Source: Knoellia sinensis KCTC 19936 (GTDB taxonomy: Bacteria; Actinomycetota; Actinomycetes; Actinomycetales; Dermatophilaceae). Taken from it: 64,000 nt of DNA. The DNA lies in NCBI RefSeq assembly GCF_000768705.1, contig NZ_AVPJ01000009.1:82266-146265 (forward strand), given 5' to 3'. This document shows, piece after piece, positions 9,438 through 18,580 of this stretch (position 1 is its first letter; every line of letters begins with the position of its first letter). Position numbers and translations under genes: made by a program. The notes under the pieces are model-generated. The model searched no databases, had not been told where the DNA came from, and saw only the letters and a program-made list of their open reading frames with translations.

Positions 9438-11177
9438 ATGCGCGCGCATGCCGCGTCGGGGGCACTCACTCTCCACGCGATCGCCGGAACGCACACGGTC
9501 CTCCTGGGGTGGGATCTGGAGGATCCTTCCGGATGCCTGGGGATCGCTGTGCGCCGGACCGACCACGGACCCGGTTCGACTCGCCGAAGGTCGGGGGAGA
9601 CCGTGTGGCTGCGCGGCATGAAGACGTTCGGATCCGTCGTCGCCGACCCTCCTCCGGGCAGTGACTGGTCGACGCGCGACCACCCGATCCAGGGCTTCCA
9701 GTGGGGCGACTACACGGCGAAGCCGGGACACACCTACTCGTATGCCGTCGTGGCACTTGGCGGCTCGCCTTCGGCTCTCGTGGAGCTCGCCACCGCAAGC
9801 GTTCGTGTGCGCACCGAGGTCGAGGACGACGGCGTGCACGGGGTGTGGTTCAACCGCGGTGTGGCCGGATCGCAGGCGTTCGCGAAGCGCTACTCGGGCT
9901 GGCTCCCCGCGCGAGCCACGGCCGAGCATGAACAGTCACCTGCGATGGTGTGGCTCTCGCGCGGGCTGGGGGAGGCGTTCGTCGCCTTCTGCGAGCAGGC
10001 GAGCGGACCTGGGTTCGCCCTGCGGGGCGCCTTCTACGAGTTCACTTGGGAGACAGGGCTTGCAGCGATGGCAGCAGCGCGCGATCGCGGTGCCGACCTC
10101 GCCCTGGTCGTCCATGGTCGGGACCGCGACGGTGAGGGGAAGGCCGACACGACGTCCACCCAGGCCCGGGCCGCGGCGGCCAAACACGGACTCTCGACGG
10201 GCGGCGTGATCCAGTGGCGCGACGCTGCGAACAAGTCGTCGTTGCACCACCACAAGTTCCTCGTCCTGCTCGACGGTGGCAGGCCCGTCGCGGTGTGGAC
10301 CGGATCGACCAACCTCACCCGCGGCGCGATCTTCGGACACTCCAACGTCGGTCACGTGGTGCGCGATCCGATCGTGGCCCAGCAGTTCCTCGACGAGTGG
10401 GAGTTGTTGCGGGCCAACGAGTCCACGGCCGACCTTCGCAGTGCGCACGAGACGGACAACCCGGTCGTGGAGGTGGCCCCACCGAAACGGGGGATGGGAG
10501 TCGTGCTCGCGCCACGGCATACGAAATCGACCGTCCTGCAATGGTTCGCCGATGTCTTCGACGAGGGCGATGTGAGCACCCACATCACCGGTGCCTTCGG
10601 TCTCAACGAGGTCTTCCGCGACACCCTGGGCGTCACCAAGCCGACGACGGTCCGCACCGTCCTCCTCGACAAGTGGCCGCCCCGTGACAAGGCCGTGCCC
10701 CGCACCGACCCGAACGTCCGCATCTCGACCGGAGCGCACATCACCGGCGGCGGCCTTGCGCAGTGGGCGGAGGAGTCACTGACCGGGTTCAACACGCACG
10801 TGAAGTACGTGCACACCAAGATCATTCTCGTCGACCCACTCGGGCCGGATCCCGTCGTCGTCACCGGGTCCGCGAACTACAGCAAGGCGTCGACGGTGGA
10901 CAACGAGGAGAACACCCTCGTGCTGCGCGGAGGCGGTCGCGGCCCGGCGTCGTCGCGGCGGGCGATCCGTCGCGTCGCCGACATCTATCTCACGGAGTAC
11001 CACCGCCTGTTCATGCATTTCGTCTTCCGCTCGTGGGCCGAGCGCACCTCGATGGTGAGCGGCGTGCGAGAAGACCCGAGTCATCTCGCCGAGGATGACC
11101 GATGGACCGATCGCTACTACCGCGACGGGTCATGGCAGGCGCTGCAGCGACGGGTCTTCTCGGGGCAGGGCAGCTAA
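9438..11177 (+). CDS. Phospholipase D-like protein with two HKD motifs
   Basis: A 579-residue protein of the phospholipase D/nuclease superfamily. The two catalytic HxK motifs are both complete: H271-x-K273 in HHHKFLVLLD followed by GSTNLT, and H459-x-K461 in VHTKIILVD followed by GSANYS. An N-terminal portion of about 110 residues looks like a beta domain (TYSYAVVALGG). No signal peptide is seen, so it probably acts in the cytoplasm. Members include phospholipases, cardiolipin synthases and nucleases; the GSTN/GSAN sites without membrane segments fit a nuclease or hydrolase better than cardiolipin synthase. It ends overlapping the convergent methyltransferase gene by four bases. Confidence 0.8.
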   Translation: MRAHAASGALTLHAIAGTHTVLLGWDLEDPSGCLGIAVRRTDHGPGSTRRRSGETVWLRGMKTFGSVVADPPPGSDWSTRDHPIQGFQWGDYTAKPGHTYSYAVVALGGSPSALVELATASVRVRTEVEDDGVHGVWFNRGVAGSQAFAKRYSGWLPARATAEHEQSPAMVWLSRGLGEAFVAFCEQASGPGFALRGAFYEFTWETGLAAMAAARDRGADLALVVHGRDRDGEGKADTTSTQARAAAAKHGLSTGGVIQWRDAANKSSLHHHKFLVLLDGGRPVAVWTGSTNLTRGAIFGHSNVGHVVRDPIVAQQFLDEWELLRANESTADLRSAHETDNPVVEVAPPKRGMGVVLAPRHTKSTVLQWFADVFDEGDVSTHITGAFGLNEVFRDTLGVTKPTTVRTVLLDKWPPRDKAVPRTDPNVRISTGAHITGGGLAQWAEESLTGFNTHVKYVHTKIILVDPLGPDPVVVTGSANYSKASTVDNEENTLVLRGGGRGPASSRRAIRRVADIYLTEYHRLFMHFVFRSWAERTSMVSGVREDPSHLAEDDRWTDRYYRDGSWQALQRRVFSGQGS

Positions 11178-11905
11178 GCGGGCTTGCGCCAGACCGAGAC
11201 GTGGCTCTCGCTGTCGGACGTGAAGGGGGTGCCGTGCCAGTCCGCGATGCGCCGCTCGAACTCCAGGCCAGCGAGCTGTGCCATGAGATCGCACTCGGCC
11301 GGCCAGATGTAGCGGAAGTTGCTCGCGGCATATGTCGCAGTGCCGTCGTCGTGGCGCCGGTAGTGATGCGAGGTGCCCTGCTGGGTCGACATGTCATAGG
11401 TGTCGAACCCGACATGGTGCTCGCCCACGTGGAAGGGAACGGCACTCTGACCCGGTGGGAACCGTCTGATACCCGGGATCCACAGCTCGATGACGAATCG
11501 CCCACCTGGAGCGAGGTGCCGCGCGGCGTTGCGGAAGCACTCGACCTGCTCGGCCTGCGTGCGCAGGTTCCCGATCGTGTTGAAGACGAGATAGACGAGG
11601 GCGAACTCGCCGTCGACGGTGGTCGTCGCCATGTCGCCGACGACGACCGGGAGGTCGGGCTGCTTGCCGTGCAGCTGGTCGATCATCGGCTGGGACAGTT
11701 CGATGCCGGTGACAGGGACGCCGCGCTGGGCCAGGGGGATCGCGACGCGACCCGTGCCGATGGCCAGCTCGAGGGCCGGGCCGTCACCCGCGAGGTCGGC
11801 GAGGAAGTCGACGGTGGGGTCGAGCACCTCCGGTGTGAACATCCAGGCGGATGAATCGTCGTAGCGTTCGGCTGCCTCGGCATCCCACAGGTCGCTGCTC
11901 GTCAT
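11174..11905 (-). CDS. Class I SAM-dependent methyltransferase
   Basis: A 243-residue methyltransferase with the SAM-binding motif ALELAIGTGRVAIPLAQRG (about residues 44-62), the acidic loop VTGIELS, and the later VYLVFNTIGNL and LAPGGRFVIEL strands. The substrate cannot be read from the sequence. The start at 11905 (MTSSDLWD) is preferred; an in-frame ATG three codons earlier is possible. It converges on the phospholipase-D-like gene with a four-base overlap, and its promoter region faces the aldehyde dehydrogenase gene. Confidence 0.85.
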   Translation of the reverse strand: MTSSDLWDAEAAERYDDSSAWMFTPEVLDPTVDFLADLAGDGPALELAIGTGRVAIPLAQRGVPVTGIELSQPMIDQLHGKQPDLPVVVGDMATTTVDGEFALVYLVFNTIGNLRTQAEQVECFRNAARHLAPGGRFVIELWIPGIRRFPPGQSAVPFHVGEHHVGFDTYDMSTQQGTSHHYRRHDDGTATYAASNFRYIWPAECDLMAQLAGLEFERRIADWHGTPFTSDSESHVSVWRKPA

Positions 11906-11979
11906 GGCGCCCACCCTGACAACTTGGGAGGCGTCACTGCCACCGTTTTTCGGGGGCCGAGCGTGGCTAGAGTCGGTTC

Positions 11980-13443
11980 ATGGCCGCTGTCACGCAGAAG
12001 TCCGTCCTGTCGTCCGTGCCCACCCAGTTGTTCATCGGGGGGAAGTGGCAGGACTCGCTGAGTGCCCAGACCTTCGCCGTGCATGACCCTGCGACCGGGT
12101 CAGTGCTCGCGGAGGTGGCCAACGGCACGGTCGCAGACGGTGGGGCGGCACTCGATGCGGCTGTTGCGGCGCAGGCGGATTGGGCTGCGGCGCCGCCCCG
12201 GGAGCGGGGGGAGGTCCTGCGGCGGGCATTCGAGTTGCTCACGGAGCGTGCCGACGAGTTCGCGATGCTCATGACTCTCGAGATGGGCAAGCCGCTGGCC
12301 GAGGCACGCGGTGAGGTCGCCTATGGTGCGGAGTTCTTCCGCTGGTTCAGCGAGGAGGCCGTGCGGATTCACGGACGGTATGCCGTGAATCCCGCGGGAG
12401 GATCACGTCTGCTCACGATGCAGAAGCCAGTGGGTCCCACCTTCATGATCACGCCGTGGAACTTCCCGCTGGCAATGGGGACGCGCAAGATCGGACCGGC
12501 AGTGGCGGCCGGCTGCACCATGGTCGCCAAGCCCGCGAGTGAGACGCCCCTGACGATGCTCGCGCTCGCGGCGTTGCTTGCCGAAGCAGGGCTGCCGGAC
12601 GGAGTGCTCAATGTCGTCACGACGACCGACACCGCGGTGGTGTCCGAGCCGATCATCCGTGACCCGCGGCTGCGCAAGCTCACGTTCACCGGGTCGACGG
12701 CGGTCGGGCGGTTGTTGGTGGAGCAGTCTGCGGAGCAGTTGCTTCGGGTGTCGATGGAGCTTGGTGGGAACGCGCCGTTCCTCGTGTTCGAGGACGCGGA
12801 CCTCGACTCGGCAGTCGAGGGTGCCATGCTCGCCAAGATGCGCAACATCGGGGAGGCCTGCACGTCGGCCAACCGGTTCCTGGTGCACGAGGACGTCGCC
12901 GACGAGTTCGCCGAGCGGCTGGCGAAGCGCATGGGTGCGCTCGCGGTCGGCAAGGGCACGAAGGCGGGCGTCGAGGTCGGGCCGCTCATCACGGAGAAGG
13001 CGCGCGAGGGTGTGCACGAGTTGGTCACCGACGCGGTCGAGCGCGGGGCGCGCGTGCTCACGGGCGGGTCCAAGGTCGCCGGGCGCGGGCATTTCTACGA
13101 GCCGACCGTCCTCGTCGACGTGCCGACGGAGGCGCGCCTCCTCGGCGAGGAGATCTTCGGACCGGTGGCACCGGTGACCACCTTCGCCGACGAGGCGGAG
13201 GCTCTGCGCATGGCCAACTCCACGGAGTACGGGCTCGTCGCCTACGCCTACACGCGTGACCACGGCCGGGTGCTCAGGATCAGCGAGGCCCTCGAGTTCG
13301 GGATGGTCGGCATCAACACCGGAATCGTCTCGAATGCGGCCGCGCCCTTCGGCGGGGTCAAGCACTCGGGCTTCGGGCGCGAGGGTGGGTTCGAGGGCAT
13401 CCATGAGTACCTCGAGACGACCTACGTCTCCCTCAACCCCTGA
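11980..13443 (+). CDS. gabD: NAD(P)-dependent aldehyde dehydrogenase, succinate-semialdehyde type
   Basis: A 487-residue aldehyde dehydrogenase. The general base E260 lies in MELGGNAPF and the catalytic nucleophile C294 in GEACTSANRF; ITPWNFPLAM and the TGSTAVGR cofactor loop are also intact. The CTSANRF sequence and full-length pattern are those of succinate-semialdehyde dehydrogenases (GabD), which oxidise succinate semialdehyde to succinate in GABA degradation. No GABA transaminase is nearby, so the substrate is an inference from family. It appears monocistronic. Confidence 0.85.
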   Translation: MAAVTQKSVLSSVPTQLFIGGKWQDSLSAQTFAVHDPATGSVLAEVANGTVADGGAALDAAVAAQADWAAAPPRERGEVLRRAFELLTERADEFAMLMTLEMGKPLAEARGEVAYGAEFFRWFSEEAVRIHGRYAVNPAGGSRLLTMQKPVGPTFMITPWNFPLAMGTRKIGPAVAAGCTMVAKPASETPLTMLALAALLAEAGLPDGVLNVVTTTDTAVVSEPIIRDPRLRKLTFTGSTAVGRLLVEQSAEQLLRVSMELGGNAPFLVFEDADLDSAVEGAMLAKMRNIGEACTSANRFLVHEDVADEFAERLAKRMGALAVGKGTKAGVEVGPLITEKAREGVHELVTDAVERGARVLTGGSKVAGRGHFYEPTVLVDVPTEARLLGEEIFGPVAPVTTFADEAEALRMANSTEYGLVAYAYTRDHGRVLRISEALEFGMVGINTGIVSNAAAPFGGVKHSGFGREGGFEGIHEYLETTYVSLNP

Positions 13444-13469
13444 CCGCGCTTTGTCCCTAGGCTTCAGGC

Positions 13470-13892
13470 ATGAGCACTGACGACGCACCGACCATCGACG
13501 AGCTCTCGAACCGGGCCCGGGCGGCAGGCGACGTCAGCGCGCAAAGTGACCTGTGGCGCGCGATGTTCGCTCTCGACGAGTGGTACTTCATGGCGAGCGG
13601 CGGGCTTCCCGACGGCGGTCCGGTCGTCGGCATCGTGGACGGTGTGCCCTCTCTGCTCGCCTTCACCACGGCCGGTCGGGCCCGAGCCTGCGGTCTGGCG
13701 AACGGCAAGACCGAGGAGGACGCCAATCAGGTGCTGTCCGTTCCCCGCGAGCACTTCCTCGACATGTGTGACCAGTTGGCCCACCAGGGCGTGGAGCGCC
13801 TGGTGGTTGACCAGGGCACCCTCGGCTTCTTCGCCCCGCTCGATCAGCTCCGTGCCATGCACGGGTTCATCAACCCGCCGACTGAGGACTGA
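13470..13892 (+). CDS. Conserved hypothetical protein, SseB-like
   Basis: A 140-residue soluble protein that I do not firmly recognise. It contains LDEWYFMASGG, DGVPSLLAFTTAGRARACG and PREHFLDMC, a pattern reminiscent of SseB/YP-type small proteins in which a substrate-like beta sheet is followed by a DG-PS-LAFT segment. No membrane segment or signal is seen. It lies 26 bases after the aldehyde dehydrogenase and 48 bases before the RNase gene. Confidence 0.6.
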   Translation: MSTDDAPTIDELSNRARAAGDVSAQSDLWRAMFALDEWYFMASGGLPDGGPVVGIVDGVPSLLAFTTAGRARACGLANGKTEEDANQVLSVPREHFLDMCDQLAHQGVERLVVDQGTLGFFAPLDQLRAMHGFINPPTED

Positions 13893-13940
13893 CCCGCTCG
13901 CTCCCGCGCGGCCGCCTCTCGGCCATCGGCACCGGGCACA

Positions 13941-14432
13941 ATGGCGAGCGTGAACTCACCTGTGACCGGCCGCGGCTCGACCCTCACGTGGCTCGCCCCG
14001 CTGCTGATCATCGCCCTGGTCGTGGGTCTGTGGTGGGTCGCCAACCGGGACTCGTCGGGGTCGGCCATCGACCCCGGCACGAGGGCGACGGCGACAGCGG
14101 GACCGGGCGGGACGGCATACCCGTCCACTGCGAACACGCCCGACTCGGGACTGGAGACGATCGCGGAGTCCCGACTTCCCCGCGAGGCGCACGCGACGCT
14201 TGAGCTGATCCGCGCGGGAGGGCCCTATCCCTATGACCAGGATGACCGGACCTTCCAGAACCGTGAGGGGATCCTGCCGCAGCAGAAGCGCGGCTACTAC
14301 CGTGAGTACACGGTCGAGACACCGGGATCCGACGATCGCGGGGCGCGGCGGATCGTGACTGGACGCGACGGCGACAAGTACTGGACCGACGACCACTACG
14401 ACAGCTTCCGGCAGATCCAGGAGGGGCAGTGA
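13941..14432 (+). CDS. Membrane-anchored or secreted barnase-like ribonuclease
   Basis: A 163-residue protein with one N-terminal hydrophobic segment (about residues 16-34), a Ser/Thr/Pro-rich linker and a C-terminal microbial RNase domain of the barnase/RNase Sa type. The likely active residues are in order: E109 in QNREGILP, R136-R137 in GARRIVTG and H152 in DDHYDSF; these RNases cut single-stranded RNA after guanosine outside the cell. The hydrophobic segment lacks a clear cleavage site, so it may stay anchored. It overlaps the barstar-like inhibitor gene by one base, matching the barnase/barstar arrangement that protects the producer. Confidence 0.85.
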   Translation: MASVNSPVTGRGSTLTWLAPLLIIALVVGLWWVANRDSSGSAIDPGTRATATAGPGGTAYPSTANTPDSGLETIAESRLPREAHATLELIRAGGPYPYDQDDRTFQNREGILPQQKRGYYREYTVETPGSDDRGARRIVTGRDGDKYWTDDHYDSFRQIQEGQ

Positions 14433-14776
14433 TGCGCGTACTCGGCGACAAGGTCGATCTCGAGGGCCTCATCGCGGACGCGGTCGAGGAGGGGCGCCAG
14501 GTGCAGGTCGTGCACGGCGCGCCGACCAAGGCGGCGACGCTCGAGGCGTTCTCGGAGGCGCTGAACTTCCCCGAATGGTTCGGGATGAACCTCGATGCGC
14601 TCGCCGACTGCCTCGACACGTTGGCACGCGACAGCGAGGGGGACTGGGAGATCGTCTGGGACGGCGCGGCGGAGCTGCGCCGCACCGACCCACGGGCAGC
14701 CACGGGCATCGAGTCCGTGCTGGCCGAGCTCGACGAGGACCACCCCAGCGTCCACGTCACGATCATCGCCCGCTGA
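14432..14776 (+). CDS. Barstar-like ribonuclease inhibitor
   Basis: A 114-residue protein of the barstar family, the cytoplasmic inhibitor of barnase-type RNases. The family core is visible: the ALNFPEWFGMNLDALADCL segment (about residues 46-64), where a helix of barstar plugs the RNase active site, and the C-terminal VHVTIIAR strand. The ATG at 14432 shares its first base with the TGA stop of the RNase gene (TGATG), so production of toxin and inhibitor is coupled. A GTG three bases earlier is also possible. Confidence 0.88.
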   Translation: MRVLGDKVDLEGLIADAVEEGRQVQVVHGAPTKAATLEAFSEALNFPEWFGMNLDALADCLDTLARDSEGDWEIVWDGAAELRRTDPRAATGIESVLAELDEDHPSVHVTIIAR

Positions 14777-14826
14777 GGCGGCCCATCGGCGGGCAGATGT
14801 CGGTGGGCTGTGGGACGGTGAGGGGC

Positions 14827-15417
14827 ATGGTGAACCCACCCGACCTGACTCCCGCAGCCCAGAAGCTGAGCGACGTCGTTCGCGGCGTCGATGACACCCA
14901 GCTCGACCTCCCGACCCCCTGTGAAGGGCGCAGCGTGTCGCAACTGCTGGCCCATGTCCACGGCCTGACGGCGTCGTTCCGGGCCAGCGCCGACAAGGAA
15001 CTCGGACCGCTCACCGACACCAATCCCGACCAGGACGGTTGGCCCGAGCCGGTTGCTGCGTGGCGCGAGGAGATCCCGGCCCGGTCCGAGCGGCTCGCCG
15101 GAGCGTGGCACGACCCGGAGGCCTGGAGCGGCATGACTCGCGCCGGGGGCTTCGACGCACCCGCTGAGGTCATGGGCGTCGTGGCGCTGAGTGAGATCAC
15201 CCTCCACGGCTGGGACCTCGCCCGTGCGACGGGCCAGGACTTCGAGCCCGACGAGGACACGGTGCGGGTGCTCGCGGACTACGTCGAGGGGTTCGACCCG
15301 AGTGGCACCCCGGGGATGTTCGGCCCGGCGGTCGACGTTGGCTGGGCCACCGACTTCGAGCGCGTGCTCGCCCGCACCGGGCGCGACCCCCGCTGGCAGG
15401 CCCCCGCGACGGGCTGA
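14827..15417 (+). CDS. TIGR03086-type metal-binding protein (mycothiol-dependent isomerase superfamily)
   Basis: A 196-residue protein of the actinobacterial TIGR03086 family in the DinB/MDMPI (mycothiol-dependent maleylpyruvate isomerase) superfamily. It has the N-terminal LPTPCEGRSVSQLLAHV segment and the ALSEITLHGWDLARATG segment with conserved histidines that bind metal in the fold. Its reaction is unknown; members are thought to use mycothiol. The ATG at 14827 fits the family start; the open frame extends further upstream over the barstar gene. Confidence 0.75.
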   Translation: MVNPPDLTPAAQKLSDVVRGVDDTQLDLPTPCEGRSVSQLLAHVHGLTASFRASADKELGPLTDTNPDQDGWPEPVAAWREEIPARSERLAGAWHDPEAWSGMTRAGGFDAPAEVMGVVALSEITLHGWDLARATGQDFEPDEDTVRVLADYVEGFDPSGTPGMFGPAVDVGWATDFERVLARTGRDPRWQAPATG

Positions 15418-15439
15418 ACGGCGCTGGCAGGATGGCTCC

Positions 15440-15952
15440 GTGACGACACCGAGCAAGACCCACGTCCAGATGTCGCGGATCATGAATGCGACCGAGGCCA
15501 ACCTGTTGGGCAACATTCACGGTGGCAACCTCATGAAGGCCGTCGACGACACGGCCGGGGTGGTCGCCAATCGCTACGCGGGAGGGCCGGCCGTGACGGC
15601 AGCGCTCGACGAGATGACCTTCCTGACGCCCGTGCGTGTCGGCGACATCGTGCACACGAGCGCCCAACTCAACTGGGCGGGCCGCTCCTCCATGGAGGTC
15701 GGAGTTCGCGTCGAGGTCGACCGTTGGGACGAGATCACCGAGCGCGTGCACGTGGCGAGCGCGTACCTCGTCTTCGTGGCCATCGGTGAGGACGGCAAGC
15801 CCAAGCACGTCCCACCGCTCGATCTTGAGACGCCCGAGGAGAAGCGGCGCTTCCGCGAGGCCGAGATCCGTCGCGAGCACCGACTCGCTCGCCGCGCCGC
15901 CATCGAGGCCTCGCGAGAGATCGAGCCGTCGGACAAGGCGGTCGACGCGTGA
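15440..15952 (+). CDS. Acyl-CoA thioesterase, hotdog fold
   Basis: A 170-residue hotdog-fold thioesterase of the YciA/BFIT type, hydrolysing acyl-CoA to free acid. The active region is NLLGNIHGGNLMKAVDDTAG with Asn, His-Gly-Gly and Asp in the expected places, followed by MTFLTPVRVGD and a charged C-terminal helix (EEKRRFREAEIRREHR). GTG 15440 was chosen by family alignment; upstream is in the previous gene's tail. It overlaps dxr by four bases (GTGA), so it is coupled to isoprenoid synthesis, although no direct functional link is known. Confidence 0.87.
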   Translation: MTTPSKTHVQMSRIMNATEANLLGNIHGGNLMKAVDDTAGVVANRYAGGPAVTAALDEMTFLTPVRVGDIVHTSAQLNWAGRSSMEVGVRVEVDRWDEITERVHVASAYLVFVAIGEDGKPKHVPPLDLETPEEKRRFREAEIRREHRLARRAAIEASREIEPSDKAVDA

Positions 15953-17139
15953 CCGTGCGCTCTGTCTCGCTCATCGGTTCGACCGGCTCGATCGGCACGC
16001 AGGCCCTCGATGTCATCGGCCGCAACCGCGACCGGTTCACCGTCACCGCGCTCTCCGCCGGAGGCAACATCGACCTCGTCGCGCGCCAAGCCGTTGAGTT
16101 CGAGGTGCCGTTGGTCGCCGTCGCTTCCGGCTCGCCTGACGACGTGCGCACCGCGATTGGTGCGTATGCCGCGGGGCTGGGGCGGACGGCATACGCACCC
16201 GAGATCGTGGTCGGGGACGATGCAGCGGTGACGGCCGCCGGGAACGGTGCCGACGTCGTCCTCAACGGGATCACGGGCTCGATCGGTCTGCGCCCCACGC
16301 TGGCCGCACTGGCTGCTGGTTCGACGCTCGCCCTGGCCAACAAGGAATCGCTCATCATCGGCGGCGACCTGGTGAAGGCGGCGGCCAAGCCCGACCAGAT
16401 CGTGCCCGTCGACAGCGAGCACAGCGCCATCGCCCAGTCCCTGCGTGGTGGCCGCGCCGAGGAGGTGCGGCGGCTCGTCGTGACCGCGAGTGGTGGGCCG
16501 TTCCGAGGGCGCTCACGCGCCGAGCTTGCCGATGTCACGCCCGAGCAGGCACTCGCCCACCCGAACTTCTCGATGGGACGGGTCATCACGACGAACTCGG
16601 CCACCCTCGTCAACAAGGGGCTCGAGGTCATCGAGGCACACCTGCTCTTCGACATCCCGTTCGACCGGATCGATGTCGTGGTCCACCCGCAGCAGCAGAT
16701 CCACTCGATGGTCGAGTTCCGGGACGGATCGACGATCGCGCAGCTCGGGCCGCCACGCATGCTCGTCCCCATTGCTCTCGGGCTGTCCTGGCCGGAGCGG
16801 CTCGACGACATCGACGAGCCGTGTGACTGGTCACTGACGCAGTCGTGGGACTTCGCGCCGCTCGACGACGACGCGTTCCCGGCGGTGCGCCTCGCACGGC
16901 AGGTGGGGGAGGCTGGTGGGACGTTCCCCGCCGTCTACAACGCCGCCAACGAGGTGGCCGTTGACGCGTTCCACGAGGGTCGGATCGGCTTCCTCGACAT
17001 CGTGGACTCCGTCAAGCGGGTCGTGGATGAGCACGGGGACGCGCATACTGGGAGTGATTTCGACGCGTCGACCGTTGAGGGAGTGCTCAACGCAGATGCG
17101 TGGGCCCGGGGGCAGGCCGCCACCGAGCTCGGCATCTGA
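15949..17139 (+). CDS. dxr: 1-deoxy-D-xylulose-5-phosphate reductoisomerase
   Basis: The 396-residue committed enzyme of the non-mevalonate pathway: it converts DXP to MEP with NADPH and a divalent metal. It shows the NADPH loop GSTGSIGTQAL (residues 7-17), the NKESLI segment, the metal-binding DSEHSAI and the flexible loop and active-site region GGPFRGRSRAEL with AHPNFSMG. The GTG at 15949 overlaps the thioesterase stop by four bases. rip1 and ispG follow, the usual actinobacterial dxr-rip-ispG order. Confidence 0.97.
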   Translation: MTVRSVSLIGSTGSIGTQALDVIGRNRDRFTVTALSAGGNIDLVARQAVEFEVPLVAVASGSPDDVRTAIGAYAAGLGRTAYAPEIVVGDDAAVTAAGNGADVVLNGITGSIGLRPTLAALAAGSTLALANKESLIIGGDLVKAAAKPDQIVPVDSEHSAIAQSLRGGRAEEVRRLVVTASGGPFRGRSRAELADVTPEQALAHPNFSMGRVITTNSATLVNKGLEVIEAHLLFDIPFDRIDVVVHPQQQIHSMVEFRDGSTIAQLGPPRMLVPIALGLSWPERLDDIDEPCDWSLTQSWDFAPLDDDAFPAVRLARQVGEAGGTFPAVYNAANEVAVDAFHEGRIGFLDIVDSVKRVVDEHGDAHTGSDFDASTVEGVLNADAWARGQAATELGI

Positions 17140-17193
17140 CCCCGTCGCCGCATGACCATCGCTTGACCGCTGGAAGGCACTGAGGTTCGTTCA

Positions 17194-18558
17194 ATGACCG
17201 TTGTCGCATACATCGTGGGCGTGCTCGTCCTCGCCTTCGGCGTGGCTGCGTCCATCGCGCTGCACGAGATCGGTCACCTCGTGCCGGCGAAGAAGTTCGG
17301 TCTGCGGGTGACGCAATACATGGTCGGGTTCGGGCCGACGATCTGGTCACGGCGTCGTGGCGAGACCGAATACGGCATCAAGGCGATCCCGCTTGGCGGC
17401 TACATCCGGATGATCGGCATGTTCCCGCCGCGCAAGGGCCAGGACCCGTCGATGGTCCGTGTCTCCTCGACCGGACGCTTCAGCCAACTCGCCGACGAGG
17501 CCCGCAAGGCCTCCCTCGAGGAGCTGCGCCCCGGCGACGAGAACCGCGTGTTCTACCGGCTGCCGGTGCACCGCAAGATCATCATCATGCTCGGCGGCCC
17601 GTTCATGAACTTCGTGATCGGCGCGGTGCTGCTGGCCATCCTCGTCACCGCCCACGGTGTGCTCGCCCTCCAGGACGGGGCCCGGGTCGCGGCCGTCGCC
17701 GAGTGCGTCAAGACCGTCGAGGAGGCCAAGGCGGATCCCTCGTGCACGGGAGCCCCACAGACGCCGGCCAACGCGGCAGGGCTCCTGCCGGGTGACGAGT
17801 TCGTGAGCATCAACGGTGAGCCGGTCAAGACGTCCGCCGACGTGGGTCGGCTCATCCGTCCCCGTGTGGACCAGCCCACCGAGGTCGTCGTCCTCCGCGG
17901 CGGCGCCGAGCAGAGCCTCAGCGTGACGCCGATCCTCAACACGCTGCCCGCCTACGACGACCAGGGGCAGCCGATCCTCGAGGCGAACGGTGAGCAGAAG
18001 GTCGTCGAGACCGGCTACCTGGGCGTGAGCTCGGCAGCGATCCTCGACTACGAGACCCAGCCGGTCACGGCCGTTCCCGGCATCATCGGCGAGAACCTGT
18101 GGCGTACCGCCGGTGCCGTCGTGAGGATCCCGCAGAAGATGGTGGGTGTCTGGAACGCCGCCTTCTCCGGTGAGGAGCGCGATGTCGAGAGCCCCATGTC
18201 GGTGGTCGGCGTCGGCCGCGTCGCCGGTGAGGTCTCCGCCGGCCAGCTCGACAACCTCGTGGGGGAGTCGTGGAGCGACAAGGCGTGGTTCCTCGTCATG
18301 CTCATCGCCTCCCTGAACTTCATGCTCTTCATCTTCAACCTCATCCCGTTGCTCCCGCTCGACGGTGGTCACGTCGCGGGCGCGCTCTGGGAGGGCGTCA
18401 AGAAGGGTTGGGCGAAGCTGCGCGGCAACCCCGACCCCGGTCACGTCGACGTCGCGAAGGCACTTCCCGTCGCGTATGCCGTGTCGCTGGGTCTGCTGGT
18501 CATGTCGGCGCTGCTCATCTATGCCGACCTGGTCAACCCCATCGACCTCGGCGGGTAG
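17194..18558 (+). CDS. rip1: Site-2 zinc metalloprotease (Rip1/RseP)
   Basis: A 454-residue intramembrane protease that releases transcription factors by cutting anti-sigma factors. The zinc motif HEIGH is at residues 24-28 in the first transmembrane segment, a PDZ domain lies around residues 170-240 (LLPGDEFVSINGEPV), and the C-terminal NLIPLLPLDGGHV supplies the aspartate ligand. At least four membrane segments are visible. It lies 54 bases after dxr. In Mycobacterium, Rip1 in the same gene position controls several anti-sigma factors; that role is inferred here from orthology. Confidence 0.94.
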   Translation: MTVVAYIVGVLVLAFGVAASIALHEIGHLVPAKKFGLRVTQYMVGFGPTIWSRRRGETEYGIKAIPLGGYIRMIGMFPPRKGQDPSMVRVSSTGRFSQLADEARKASLEELRPGDENRVFYRLPVHRKIIIMLGGPFMNFVIGAVLLAILVTAHGVLALQDGARVAAVAECVKTVEEAKADPSCTGAPQTPANAAGLLPGDEFVSINGEPVKTSADVGRLIRPRVDQPTEVVVLRGGAEQSLSVTPILNTLPAYDDQGQPILEANGEQKVVETGYLGVSSAAILDYETQPVTAVPGIIGENLWRTAGAVVRIPQKMVGVWNAAFSGEERDVESPMSVVGVGRVAGEVSAGQLDNLVGESWSDKAWFLVMLIASLNFMLFIFNLIPLLPLDGGHVAGALWEGVKKGWAKLRGNPDPGHVDVAKALPVAYAVSLGLLVMSALLIYADLVNPIDLGG

Positions 18559-18580
18559 CCCTCCCACGACACGCGCCGGC

